A stretch of 64,000 nt of DNA from Bisporella sp. PMI_857 (taxonomy: Eukaryota > Ascomycota > Leotiomycetes > Helotiales > Helotiaceae): contig JAJSPD010000087.1 of NCBI GenBank assembly GCA_021307315.1, forward strand, positions 1 to 64,000, given 5' to 3'. Below the pieces are notes generated by a model. It saw only the letters and a program-made list of their open reading frames with translations, did not search any database and had not been told where the DNA came from. The position numbers and the translations under genes were made by a program. Below, in pieces: positions 1-10,800 of this stretch; position 1 is the first letter of the stretch; each line of letters opens with the position of its first letter.

Positions 1-1011
1 ATCTATTGTAAGCGGAGGTTTGTAAGAAAAGAGTTGTGCTTGGCATCTACATTAGCTCAGCCAGTAAATTGTAGTCCCATTCACCTTGAGGGCAGTTGTC
101 ACTTCCTACCTTGATGCATGAACAGCAGTCTACCTGGCAAAACCTTTCATCGCTTCCCAGTTTTCTATGCTTTCCCGTTTCGCAAATTCAACTGTATTAC
201 AACATAATCGTTCGCGAGATTTAAGCAAACAGGAACGCCGCAAAAAGAACAATAGCATTTCAAGCATTTGACAGTTACTATAAAACGCGAGTCTGTTCGG
301 CAGGCTGTGCCGGCTCTGGGGTTGTCAGAAGTCGAAAACGCGGGGGTTCATAATTTGAAGCCCAATTGCCGTTCAACCAGTCAAAGTCAATGTTTTTCAT
401 GATAGCATGCCTTCTGAGTCGACAACATTGAGACGAGAAGGCAAGATCGTTGCCACATTGCCTTCTCGCCTTTGCTGACTAGGACATGTGGCTATTTCCT
501 TGGAGTTTCTATAGGTCTCAACGGGCTTTCATGAGAGTCCCATGGCCAAAACCACAACATAATATCTCCAAACATCTTAATCGGATGACAATGAGAACAA
601 GCCGTATAGCGCAACTGACGTGTCATCTATCGAACGGGGGACGGTCAGTTATTTTATTACTGGCTTCGCCAACGCAACGCTATCCGCCGCTATCGTGTGT
701 ATCCCCTATGCATGATTCATTTACTATTGGCCTGGGAGGGCCCTAGCTGCGGTAATATAGATGAACCAAAATCTTGGGAGAACTACAGTACATGCTGTAA
801 TGGCTTTATCAGCCTCGTGCAGAATCGGTTTCCGCTTTCTCACGTGCATAGCCAAGTATGCGGGCGTTATATTGGAACTCAGCCGCACATTACAGTATAC
901 GAAGCCCTTCTCCTCACTAAACTTTACACTTCAATTCCATTCTCCGTCTACGTTTTCTAAGTTCATTCTTTAAACATTGCTGGTTCAAATCCGTTCTTCA
1001 TTCTTCAAACA
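1..1011. other. Upstream region without recognisable gene
   Basis: Only short overlapping open frames on the plus strand around 486-973, none with a recognisable domain or convincing splice structure. The last ~100 bases are pyrimidine-rich and lead into the ATG at 1012, as expected of a fungal promoter/5' leader. Confidence 0.5.
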
Positions 1012-2979
1012 ATGAGCGAGCTTTACACCCCGCTCGATTCGACGCGTGAAATACGACTCCTGCGACTTCACTCACGATCCTCTTCTTCAAAAACGTCTTC
1101 AGTTCAAATTGAGGAGAATGTACCAATATATTGCGACCTCTATCCTGTCGCATTCCACGAAGCTAGGAACCAAGGTTACGAAGCACTGTCGTACACCTGG
1201 GGAACCTCAAAGGATCCCCTATCCATACAGGTAAATGGGACAGAGGTGCCTGTAACAAGAAACCTCCATGTTGCCTTACAGCATCTCCGCGTGGAGACGA
1301 GCGAAGTAGTTCTATGGGTGGATGCGCTTTGCATCAACCAGATGAACGAAAAGGAGAAAAATGAGCAAGTCAACATGATGAGAGACATTTATGCCTATGC
1401 CAAAAGTACGAGAGTATGGCTAGGGCCGGTAGTCAAGACCAGCGACGAGATCATGGTCCAGCTTGCGCAGATCGGGAAAACTGTCATAGACTGTGGAGCG
1501 TTTGACCTCTTTATCAGAATGACTACTTTATCAATCAAGGATCCATCTGGTGCCGTGCAGGCTGAGGAGCAAGCCACGAAGCTGGTTGAAGATATGCTCG
1601 ACAGATCTCTCGCGCAGCTTGAGGATTCACTTCGCCTCCTTACGGGATTCTGCGATCTCTTATCGCGCCCGTATTGGAGTCGTGTTTGGATCTTGCAGGA
1701 GATCGTCGTTTCTCGTAACGTCGAGGTGTACTGTGGCAAATTGAAAATTGGATTCGCATTTCTACATGCCGCCATGCTGTACATTATTTACATGCAAACG
1801 TTTCTTTCCACTCAACTTGTGAAGCCGCTGACAGCCTTATTGGAAGCTTCAGCCGATGGAAACTTCCCACCCGACTGCGAATTAAAAGCACAATTTGACT
1901 CTGTTAACTCCACCGAGATACCGCCATCCGCAAGTCTCGTTTCAGGAATGCGACTACGATATCATGACCCTGCTCAGGAGAGCGGCGAGACGAAGCCTAA
2001 CCTCATCCAGCTTCTTGCTAGGACTCGTGTCGGGAGAGAGGCCACGGATCCTAGGGACAGAATTTGGGCACTTCTTGGAATGGCAGCGGACACAGAGGTT
2101 CTTCGCATCATTCCAAACTACGCAGACACAAACTCATGTGCTGCCGTCTACTGCAACGCCGCCCATGCCATGATCGCTTCTGGTCACATTGATATCCTCG
2201 CCTTCTCTCAATGGAGTAAGAAGGACCCAATGATACCCTCGTGGGTTCCTGATTGGCGAGAGGAGGTAAAGCAACCTTTTGGACAATTGCCCTGGGACAC
2301 ACCATATTCAGCATCAGGCTCTACAAAATTACCGGAACATCTAGATCAGACTGTCCTATCGCATCTAAAAATAAACGGGTTCCTCGTCGACTCTATCGAA
2401 TCACTAAGGCCCCAGTGCAATGATGGCGAATGGCTAAGCATGCAACATCGCCACGCGGCCTGCATATATCTCCAACATATAATGTCTCTCTGCCAGATTT
2501 CTGACGAGAAACTCGTGAAATCAGGTGTAGAAATCTATGCCGACCCTTCTGTTCGAGAAAGAGCATACCAACATCTTCCCGTGGCTGATTTATATTCCAC
2601 AGGGTTTGTTCGACGCGCCACGATCGACGAGTGTCACCTCGGCCACGCAGAAGTCATTACCGACTACATACAACGGAAAAATCATGGGCCGAGTGCTGGA
2701 GCTCCGGTGACGAATACGTTCAGAAGTTATTATATCATGATGGGGCAACAAATTGAGCGCAGACCGTTTGTGACTATGAAAGGGTTTGTTGGACTTGCTC
2801 CTAAACACGCAGAGGAAGGAGATGTCATTGTTATCTTTCCCGGGGCCAGGTTTCCGTATGTATTAAGGAGATGCGATGATGGAAAGTATGTATTAGTTGG
2901 AGAGACATTCGTTTATGGTATTATGTACGGGGAGTTGGTGACTGAGGGTCGTGAGATGAAAGAATTTGTCTTCAAGTAG
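1012..2979 (+). CDS. HET domain protein (heterokaryon incompatibility type), intronless
   Basis: One uninterrupted 655-codon frame. Residues ~57-160 carry the HET signature: YEALSYTWG, LWVDALCINQ and the TRVWLGP block; WSRVWILQEIVV follows at ~223. A DPRDRIWALLG block near 347 and the C-terminal KGFVGLAP...GDVIVIFPGARFPYVLRR...YGIMYGE block are the usual tail of HET-6-type fungal proteins. HET domains trigger cell death in vegetative incompatibility and act as effector domains in fungal immune-like receptors; that is family knowledge, and the partner here is unknown. The gene looks intact. It lies upstream, in the same orientation, of a HET pseudogene and of the large NOV-HET fusion, so it is part of a local cluster. 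Family assignment is firm; biological role is not known. Confidence 0.93.
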   Translation: MSELYTPLDSTREIRLLRLHSRSSSSKTSSVQIEENVPIYCDLYPVAFHEARNQGYEALSYTWGTSKDPLSIQVNGTEVPVTRNLHVALQHLRVETSEVVLWVDALCINQMNEKEKNEQVNMMRDIYAYAKSTRVWLGPVVKTSDEIMVQLAQIGKTVIDCGAFDLFIRMTTLSIKDPSGAVQAEEQATKLVEDMLDRSLAQLEDSLRLLTGFCDLLSRPYWSRVWILQEIVVSRNVEVYCGKLKIGFAFLHAAMLYIIYMQTFLSTQLVKPLTALLEASADGNFPPDCELKAQFDSVNSTEIPPSASLVSGMRLRYHDPAQESGETKPNLIQLLARTRVGREATDPRDRIWALLGMAADTEVLRIIPNYADTNSCAAVYCNAAHAMIASGHIDILAFSQWSKKDPMIPSWVPDWREEVKQPFGQLPWDTPYSASGSTKLPEHLDQTVLSHLKINGFLVDSIESLRPQCNDGEWLSMQHRHAACIYLQHIMSLCQISDEKLVKSGVEIYADPSVRERAYQHLPVADLYSTGFVRRATIDECHLGHAEVITDYIQRKNHGPSAGAPVTNTFRSYYIMMGQQIERRPFVTMKGFVGLAPKHAEEGDVIVIFPGARFPYVLRRCDDGKYVLVGETFVYGIMYGELVTEGREMKEFVFK

Positions 2980-3651
2980 AATTGTGAAGAAAACCACACC
3001 TAGTAAGCTCTGGGTCGATTTACTAAAGCACACGCTATAAGCTATAAGGGTCTTACATATTTAAATTTGTGTATATGCGTAAAAGGGGAAGCCTATTTTG
3101 CAAGTGACTGTATAAGGTTCTTTTTTCTAGTGTAAGTTAAGTTATTAGACTGCGTACTTGTAAACTTGAGCGTGAGGCGTAGAATGGGCAAGAATTGGCT
3201 CCGCTCCGCGATGACAATTGGCAGCGGTACCTTTAGAATATAACCAAGCAAATAATTAACCAAAAAACCAGCGACACCCAATTCGCCTTCTATTGTAGCT
3301 TGCAGAAGCGCTAGTATTGGGTTTGTGGCAAAACAGCGATATAAAGCAGCGGTGATGATGTCAGGTTGAAAAAATATAGCGAACAAGAAATTTATTATTT
3401 TTGTTTTAGGACAATTTAAAATAGTGTATAAAAAACTCCCGGAATTAAACATTACTATGAAAATTTACTTTGCAAAGCAAGTATTGGAAAGTAGGTCTAA
3501 ATGCACTCCCAGTCTTGCTAAATTTACCTGGCCTGATACATTTATTGACAATAGTTTGTCAGCCTCGGAGATAATAAAAGAACTCGGTCTAGAATATTCC
3601 CTGCAATCCTTTCAATAATCTGTCGCAACAGTGTCTAGCCTTTACTTCTCC
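2980..3651. other. Intergenic, AT-rich
   Basis: Short open frames occur on both strands (3093-3452 minus, 3424-3618 plus), but neither has a recognisable motif. The plus frame at 3424-3618 could be relic coding sequence of the following HET pseudogene. Nothing else seen. Confidence 0.35.
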
Positions 3652-5576
3652 ATGGAACCGCGAGTCCCGTCGCCTCCTCCATCAAGGCAAAGAGGTCGTA
3701 TTCCGCCTCTTGAAGTTTCCTGGAAGCCACAAGTTCTACCATCTAATGCAGTCGGACGAAGGCTGTCCTCAGAAGGTTTAAGGCCGCACCGCGGCGTCTA
3801 TGAGAGAAGGGTTCCGTCACCTCCTACAATTCAGCGAAAGGCGTCATCCGAATCGCCTCCTCTCGATCGTTACGAGTTGAGTTATTTCAACTCCGCCCAA
3901 TTAGCACCTCGAAGGCCAGCGCAATGGCGGACGTGGTTTGGGCGACAACGCCTTCCCAACGATCCACGGGGTTTCCGAGTAGCACAGGCCCTATTGGGTC
4001 CTCGTCGACGCCATTCCCCTCCGCTACGCAGCCCTCGCAGATCCCCTTTTGATGATCCTGATACGGCTCATCGTCCTGCGCAATCGCTGTGTTCGAGAGT
4101 TGATGCTAGATATTTTTCCCTTCCGGATGGAGGTGACTACGCGCCGGGAGCTGATCAGCCACGGGAATTGAAGAGTTGGAAGAGCGAAAGAACCCCTGGT
4201 GCCAGTGCCACAACCCCTATGCACTCTGTAACGCCACCTGATTCAACATTTAGGTCCTCGCTCGCTTCAGTACGTGGAGTTCTGGGCGACCAGGGATGTC
4301 AGTACAAGGCGCTTCAAGACTTGGAGTTTAGACTAGTTAAGATTTTCCCAGAAAAGAAACCATGATCAAGTGTAAGATAGCCCACGCGGTTCTCGAACAG
4401 CCTTCTCGATATGTGGCTATTTCTTATGCTTGGGGAGATGCTGGAAATGCACGGAAAATTGAGCTGGAAGGTTCTCTTGTTCCCGTCAGTGTTAACCTCT
4501 ATGGTGCCTTAGAGGCACTTCGTCAAAAGGTCGAGTCTGTACTAGTGTGAGCAGATGCTCTCTGTATAGAGCAACAAAATAAAGACGAGTGTACCCGACA
4601 AGTCCAGCTGATGGCTAGCATACACTCGAGAGCCGAGTTGGTAGCTATTTGACTAGGCCCAGAGACAGACGTTAGCGCTTTGGCTTTGGCAATAGACTTA
4701 CTCTGCGCCATAGCAGATCAAGCCGATTCTCCTGTTAAGGTTTCCCGCTTAATACCATCTCAAATTGGAAAACCGGCCTTACTCATTGTTCGAGAGGGAC
4801 TATTGGGGAAGACTATGAGTCGTCTAAGAAATCTTTAATGCAAGGTCCATAACAGCGTATTGCGGGTCTGCGGGTCTACCAAACTTTAGCGAACGGTGTT
4901 CCAGTGCGCCTTTGATGCTTTCCTTCGACACAAAACTGACTTAGATTATTACTTCTCTGTAGGCCGAAGAGATTTAAGATGCCAAGCAATTTCATTAAAT
5001 CAGTTCAGTTGCTTGTAGGTTTTAGTCTACCAAGGGTCTGGCAGCCTTCCGGATCTCAGATCAAACGTGGGACTCAAGAAAGGGCGTCTGCTCGAAGTAT
5101 TACATACCTGTAGAAGGAATCTTGCATCAGATGCAAACGGTAAGTTTTATGGAATCCCGGGTATTTTGCCAGAGGAGACGCGTAAAGACTTCCATATTGA
5201 CTACAGCCTTTCGGTCAAGAATGTATATGCGGAAGTCGTCGAATATCTCCTCAAGACGACCGAGCGCCTAGATGTTATATGTGATGCTACCCATTTCCCA
5301 GTTCATACAAACTTGGCCAATCTACCTTCGTACGTCCCGGATTGGTCACATATCCCTCAAATAGCGGCTATATGCCCCAAATACAAGTTCTCAGCTGCAG
5401 GCACAACTAAGGCTAACTGCAGATTTCTCAAAAAACGTCTAAACAAGCTTGAAATTCATGCGATTCACCTCGATACCACCGGCATCATTGGCATTACCGT
5501 AGGCGCCCTCTGCACATTAGCCGACTACCTCATGACATTTTTACGCTGGATGGCCACGCTTCTGGCGAGTCTCTAA
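3652..5576 (+). pseudogene. Broken HET gene with Arg/Pro/Ser-rich N-terminal extension
   Basis: The first ~235 codons (ATG at 3652) are a low-complexity Arg/Pro/Ser-rich stretch ending in EFRLVKIFP, the usual lead-in of a HET domain. The frame then stops at ~4363 and HET sequence continues in another frame from 4362 (YVAISYAWGD), so a frameshift or lost intron lies at ~4355-4365. Two in-frame TGA codons follow where HET proteins have Trp: just before ADALCIEQ (~4548) and in AI*LGPE (~4650). More stops occur to ~5060. The HET C-terminal part is open at 5067-5576 (KFYGIPGILPEE, LPSYVPDW). The codon-level match makes a decayed HET gene clear. The exact 3' end is uncertain and may run past 5576. 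Confidence 0.75.
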
Positions 5577-6273
5577 AAACAAAAGGAACTATTTGCAACT
5601 GATATATGGAGAGTGGCAATCTATGACTACAGGCTATTTGAAATAGGAATCAGGAAGTGGCTTGTGCAGTTGGTGTTGGTGCTGACGCATCCTTCTGCTG
5701 CTTCAAGGGTTTACTTTGGGAAATATTCTGAACCGTAAGGCTGTTTCGGGCTAACATATCCCTTTCAAAATATTTCTATCGGCAGCATTCTATCGCTTCA
5801 AACAATTCTCGCAATCAGGATCTCTCTTGGTTTCTTCACTCTTCTGACCAATCCTTATTCCGCTTGTTGCCTGGCAAGAAACTTCTGTGGGGATACGCAT
5901 AAATGTTAACTTTCATACAAAAATTAGGCTAAATATCTGAGAATAGATCTTCAACAACTTTTTCGCTTCTGTCTTATACTGTCCTCTGTTACGCTGTGAA
6001 ATATTGTGTAGAGACTAACTCAAACGCTGGCCTCGAAGAGATGATACCTGTTCTTGTCTTTAAAAGTGTGCGTCAAGCTGCAACAAATTGAACGCTATCC
6101 AATACAGCAAGTGCCCTATCCGCTTCAACCAGAATTCTCTTGTTTACTATGTGGAATTTGGCAAGCATACCCTTGCTTTGAGGGTCTATATCAGCTTCAT
6201 TGCAAGCATTTTCTACTAGATCAAAAACCACTTTTCTTAAAGTCGGAACATGTTCAGCTATCCCACTGTTAGT
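5577..6273. other. Intergenic
   Basis: May hold remaining 3' sequence of the HET pseudogene. A 72-codon open frame at 6054-6272 shows no motif. Nothing else recognised. Confidence 0.35.
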
Positions 6274-6924
6274 CTAATCATTCGAATGAATATTTAACCT
6301 ACCTGGCGCTTTTCGTGCAGTGAATAGCGTAGTCATATACTCCTCTAGCGCTTTGAACCCATCCGAAACTTTAAACTTATCCTTTTCTTTAGTCGAGTCC
6401 TCACAAATCACGAATTCTTTAACTTGAGGAATAGCTAAAAGGACATGGAGAGCGGTATGCATTACAAAATCATGCATAACTTTTTGGTCTCGGAATCCAG
6501 TTCGAAAACGCTTAACCATTTCGTCTTCAGTTATATAGCGAAACTGAATATGCAAGGTTTGCAGTGTAGAGCATCGAGTCAGGTCTTGTATAGTAAAGGG
6601 GTCTAAACAGCTATAACGCCGTCCCCTGTTGTAGTGCCAGGTTATTGACACGGTACGTAAGTTGTTGAAAAATATTTCGTGGCGTTGTCTTGACGCGTAC
6701 AATGGTGGAAGCCGAGTAATATCGAAATTATTACTAGAAACAAAGACAGGATATGCTTCGATAAAAATTTGTTTACAAGTCGATAATAGAGCAACATCGG
6801 TGTTACGGAAGTCTCGGGCGAAGCGATACACAGATTGTCTGCTCGCAGGAAGTGTAAAAGCATAGATTTTAAGCTTATATTTAAATAAGTACAGTACACA
6901 ATGAATACTGGAAGATATTTGCAA
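6274..6924 (-). CDS. Hypothetical protein with LLxTCkQI-type motif (fungal DUF7730/2EXR-like)
   Basis: A 216-codon frame on the minus strand. It has a KLKIYAFTLP block followed by ALLSTCKQIFIEAYPVFVSS and a Leu-rich middle (TLQTLHIQFRYI). The pattern 'lP..iR..IY ... LLxTCrQIy.Ea.pvfYs.N.F' is common in small ascomycete proteins of unknown function sometimes grouped with F-box-like families. The N-terminus looks shortened: the usual LPpEiR start is replaced by SIHCVLYLFKY, so an upstream exon or decay is possible. No function can be assigned. It lies between the HET pseudogene and the NOV-HET gene. Confidence 0.5.
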   Translation of the reverse strand: MQISSSIHCVLYLFKYKLKIYAFTLPASRQSVYRFARDFRNTDVALLSTCKQIFIEAYPVFVSSNNFDITRLPPLYASRQRHEIFFNNLRTVSITWHYNRGRRYSCLDPFTIQDLTRCSTLQTLHIQFRYITEDEMVKRFRTGFRDQKVMHDFVMHTALHVLLAIPQVKEFVICEDSTKEKDKFKVSDGFKALEEYMTTLFTARKAPGRLNIHSND

Positions 6925-7869
6925 GGCTTGTATTTTTTTATGAAACAGTATAACAAAATTCTTTCGAAGTACAAATTTAAGTTTTCAAATCTAGGAAAAA
7001 AATAAAGCATTTTTAATGTATAGAAATCTATGCACATACCTTAATTCAAAGGGCAGTTTGAAAAAATAGCCTTTTGTGTATATTAGCAAATTGGTACAAT
7101 TTATTTACTTGCTTGAAATACGAACAAGTTTCTTTGCGCAAAACAGAATTGGATTGCTCTGTGATTGGCGCTTGAAAGAGTTTTGAGTCTTTTAGACTCC
7201 AAGAAATACCCGGAGCTTTAGATGCCATGTTGTTCAGCTGAGATTGTAGTGTTACTGCCAACGACACCATGAATATAGTTGACGGGTGATAACTCAACTT
7301 GCGTGATTTGTGAAGAAGAAAGAAGAAAGGAGGTTGCGTGTTGGTGGCTGTCGATATAATATGCTTCTGCCGCGGCACTAAGACTAAAACAATAGGTGGC
7401 GAGTTCACACCATGTTGTATGCGGGGAGTGCTGCCTAGAAGTTTTGCAACTTGCCAAGCCCATCATCCACTGTCGCTGATATTCTTAGCCACAGTGGGCG
7501 CAAAAAGTAACGGAAACCCCCCCTTGCTAGCGCGGTTGCTTCAGGGGAGTAAAAAAGCGTATATTAAAAACTGCAGGCCTGAAACTGCGTATATTCAAGA
7601 CCCCTGTTAGGTAGAGCGGGGCGCCGTACATCTGGATACCGGAGCCTCAGGACTTTGGAAACGGTATTTCGTACTCTGTACACTCAGGAATATTAAAGTA
7701 GATATCAAGTGTCGAATCGGAGTATGGGCTGAAGACTCGAGTAAGAGAGGCTCCTGCTAGCGCCGTACTAGCCTGACAGGCGGCAGGAGCCCTCAGCACG
7801 CCACATGTTCCGTGGTCTTCAGCCCCGAGCGAACATCTCTCTTTTCACCTCAACCCAAGTGTGTCCAAC
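6925..7869. other. Upstream region of the NOV-HET gene
   Basis: AT-rich, with short motif-less open frames (for example 7046-7408 minus and 7338-7610 plus). The 7620-7860 part is more GC-rich and includes pyrimidine tracts near 7830-7855, so it is the likely promoter/leader of the gene starting at 7870. No gene recognised. Confidence 0.4.
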
Positions 7870-10800
7870 ATGAAGTGGCACCGAAAGCTGCGGATGAAAT
7901 TGCCCAAGTCTCTGCTTCGCTGGAGCCCTGAAATCGGGGAGAGTCATGCACAGCGCGACGCCCGTCATCTTATCGAGAGAATCGCGCGAGAGCATACCTT
8001 GAATGGCAAAGTCATAGGAACCAAATTTGAGGATATGGTAGACAATTGCCTTGAAATGTAGTTCCGATGCGCTCTGAGCTGTTACGTCCACTCCGGCTGA
8101 ATCTTGTATAGTCTTTCAGATCAACTTTACCAGAAGTCGACGCATTTTTTACTAGAGCTCATTCAGAATGCTGACGATAATACTTACAACGATCCCACTC
8201 CAACTTTGAGCTTCTCTTACGAACCGGGATATCTTCGCATCGATTGCAATGAAGTTGGATTCACTGCTGAGAATGTCGCAGCTATCTGTGGAATTAGCAA
8301 AAGCACGAAGAGCGATAAGACACACGATGGCGAGTTTATTGGGGAGAAAGGCATTGGCTTTAAGTCTGTTTTCAAGGCTGCAGATGTCGTCTGGATATCT
8401 TCTTGTGAATTTATGTTCAAATTTGACAGGACATACCCTTTAGGTATTGTAACGCCAATTTGGGAGGAGTTCCCTAAAACTACACGACCAGGCTGGACAT
8501 CGATCTATCTCAAACTCTCTTCGGACTACGACGAAAGGACACTCGTCAGAGAGCTCGAAACCTTTGACACTAGCCTACTCATATTCCTCAGACGAATCAA
8601 AGAAATCAACATTGAAATCTTTGATGAATACACTGATGACGATGAAGACAGCGTGCTCAGCTTGACCCTGGAAAAGCGAGTTTGCAAAACCCAGTACGAA
8701 CAAGAATCCGATCAGATTGTCGAGCTACAGGCCGGGGCAGAAACTCTCAAGTATCTCGTCAGGAGTCATGTCATCGAAGATCTACCTAGGGAGCTCAAGC
8801 GACCAAACTGGTCCCAAACCGAAATCGTTCTTGCTTTCCCCATGCTGGGGCCGGAGGAGGAGCCTCAACTGAACCCCCAAAATGTCTATGCATTTCTTCC
8901 GATTAGAAGTTATAACTTCAAGGTAACAACGTCATTCTACGGTGCCCGTGTCATCTTCGGCTAATATCCATAAAGTTTCTCATTCAAGGCGACTTCCTCC
9001 TCACTGCAAGTCGAGAGGACATCGAAAGTACTTCACGTTGGAATAAAACAATCCGTGACGCTCTAGCCGATGCTTTTGTCAAGTCAGTGCGTCATTTCAG
9101 CAAAGGGCCGCTTAAATACGTCTGGCCGTACTATCTTCCGTACATGCAGATAGGGTTATATTCATTTTTCAAGCCGGCGGTTACATCGATATTGGAGCGG
9201 CTCCGAAAGAGGAGCGTGTTGGAGTCTTGCGCTGGAACCATGCATAGGCCTGACTCCCTAGTACACGTCCCACTAGATCAGTTTGCAGATAAAGATGGCC
9301 TACCGTTCACTCTCTACTCTAAGACTCAACCCCGGTACTTGTCATCAAAGTATCCTGCGTGGGTCATTGAAGCAACAGAATCAGTGGGTGTATCGAAGCT
9401 TTCCCCTCGACAATTCCTGGAAGATCTCAGCCAGCTCATAGCACATGATCCAGAGGCCTTTCAGACAAAGCCCGCCGAATGGCACTCGCAGCTTGCAAAA
9501 ACCCTCGTCCAACTGTCGACTGACACGAAACTCATGTCGTTGATACGGGGCATGTGTCTCATCCCGCTCCAAGATGGCAGCTGGACTGTGGCAAAAGGGA
9601 AGTCACTGTTTTTTTCCAAGGGTGAAACATCACTCGAGATTCCCATTGGGATTTGTGTACTTACCGTACACCCTAATGCCGAGTCCGACTCCAATCGGCG
9701 TATTCTCTTTACCAGCCTCGGCGTTAAATGCTGGGAGGCTCCCGCGATATGCCGCCTAATTGTGGAAGAACACGGGTCCTCGGACTTCGACCCCAAAGCA
9801 CTAACAGCTAGCCACCTTATTTCGCATGCAGTGTTTCTTTACCAAGCTTCATGGCAGCCGCAAAAATCTACAGACCTGTGGTTTGCAACAATGCAAGGCG
9901 ACCGGTGCCGTGGGAGGGATCTGTACATTCTTGGAAGTATGGCGGCCGATTCGTCCGCGGCCAGAATCTTTGCCCAACTTCGGACGCGGTTTGGAGTCAT
10001 ACACAGCGACTATCTCAATGCTATGGAGCCTAAGCCAGATTGGCCAGATTGGTCAGATTGGCTGGTCAGTAATCTTGGCCTCTCGAGAATTCCACGTTTG
10101 ATTACACCGTATGTGGAGCCTAAACCACAACCTTCTGAGGCTTTAGAAACTCCCCAAAAAGGTTGGAACGACTCATTCTGGGGCTACTCGAAGAAGGAGA
10201 AGAAGAAGGAAAAGAAGAAGGGAAAGAAGAAGGTGAGCTACAGTGAAGAGCCGCTGCCAGAAGAGTGGCCGGAAGAAGAACCACCGCGACAAGCAAAATT
10301 CAACAGACACGGCAGTGAAGTTCCCGTGAAGGCCAGTTCATCAATACCGATCAGTAACAGAGACACAAGATTCGCTCTATCTGAGGAGTTCACCTTTATG
10401 CTTCGCGAATGCGATTCACCTGACATCCTTGAGCTTCTGCGAGATAACTGGCATCACTATTCCCAGTGGATTGATGGGCCGCATATGAAATGGCAGAACC
10501 CTAGCTTTGTCGACGCGAGCGCCGAGCTGAAGAACAGGATTAGGGCATCCCTGGTGCGAAGCACCAAAGGTACTTTGCTGCTACAGGAAACCGTCCTACC
10601 GAAACTCGATTCTCAGCTCGATGCAGAACTAATGATACCAGCTGTGGAAATTCAAGAGCCACAACGCACAGAGTGGAACTTTCTGGACTACTTTGGTGTC
10701 CTTTTAAAGGCGGATATCCACTACTATCTGCGTTGTCTGATTTCCATATCCGAGAACGCTCATCCTGATTTGAATACCGTAGCACACATTTATCATGAGA

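Noticed and set aside
486..973. Three overlapping plus-strand ORFs as genes
   Set aside because: All are 70-87 codons, overlap each other, and show no motif or splice logic.
4540..4660. RIP as the proven cause of the HET pseudogene stops
   Set aside because: TGG to TGA changes the C of a CpC on the other strand, not the CpA that RIP prefers; other decay is equally likely.
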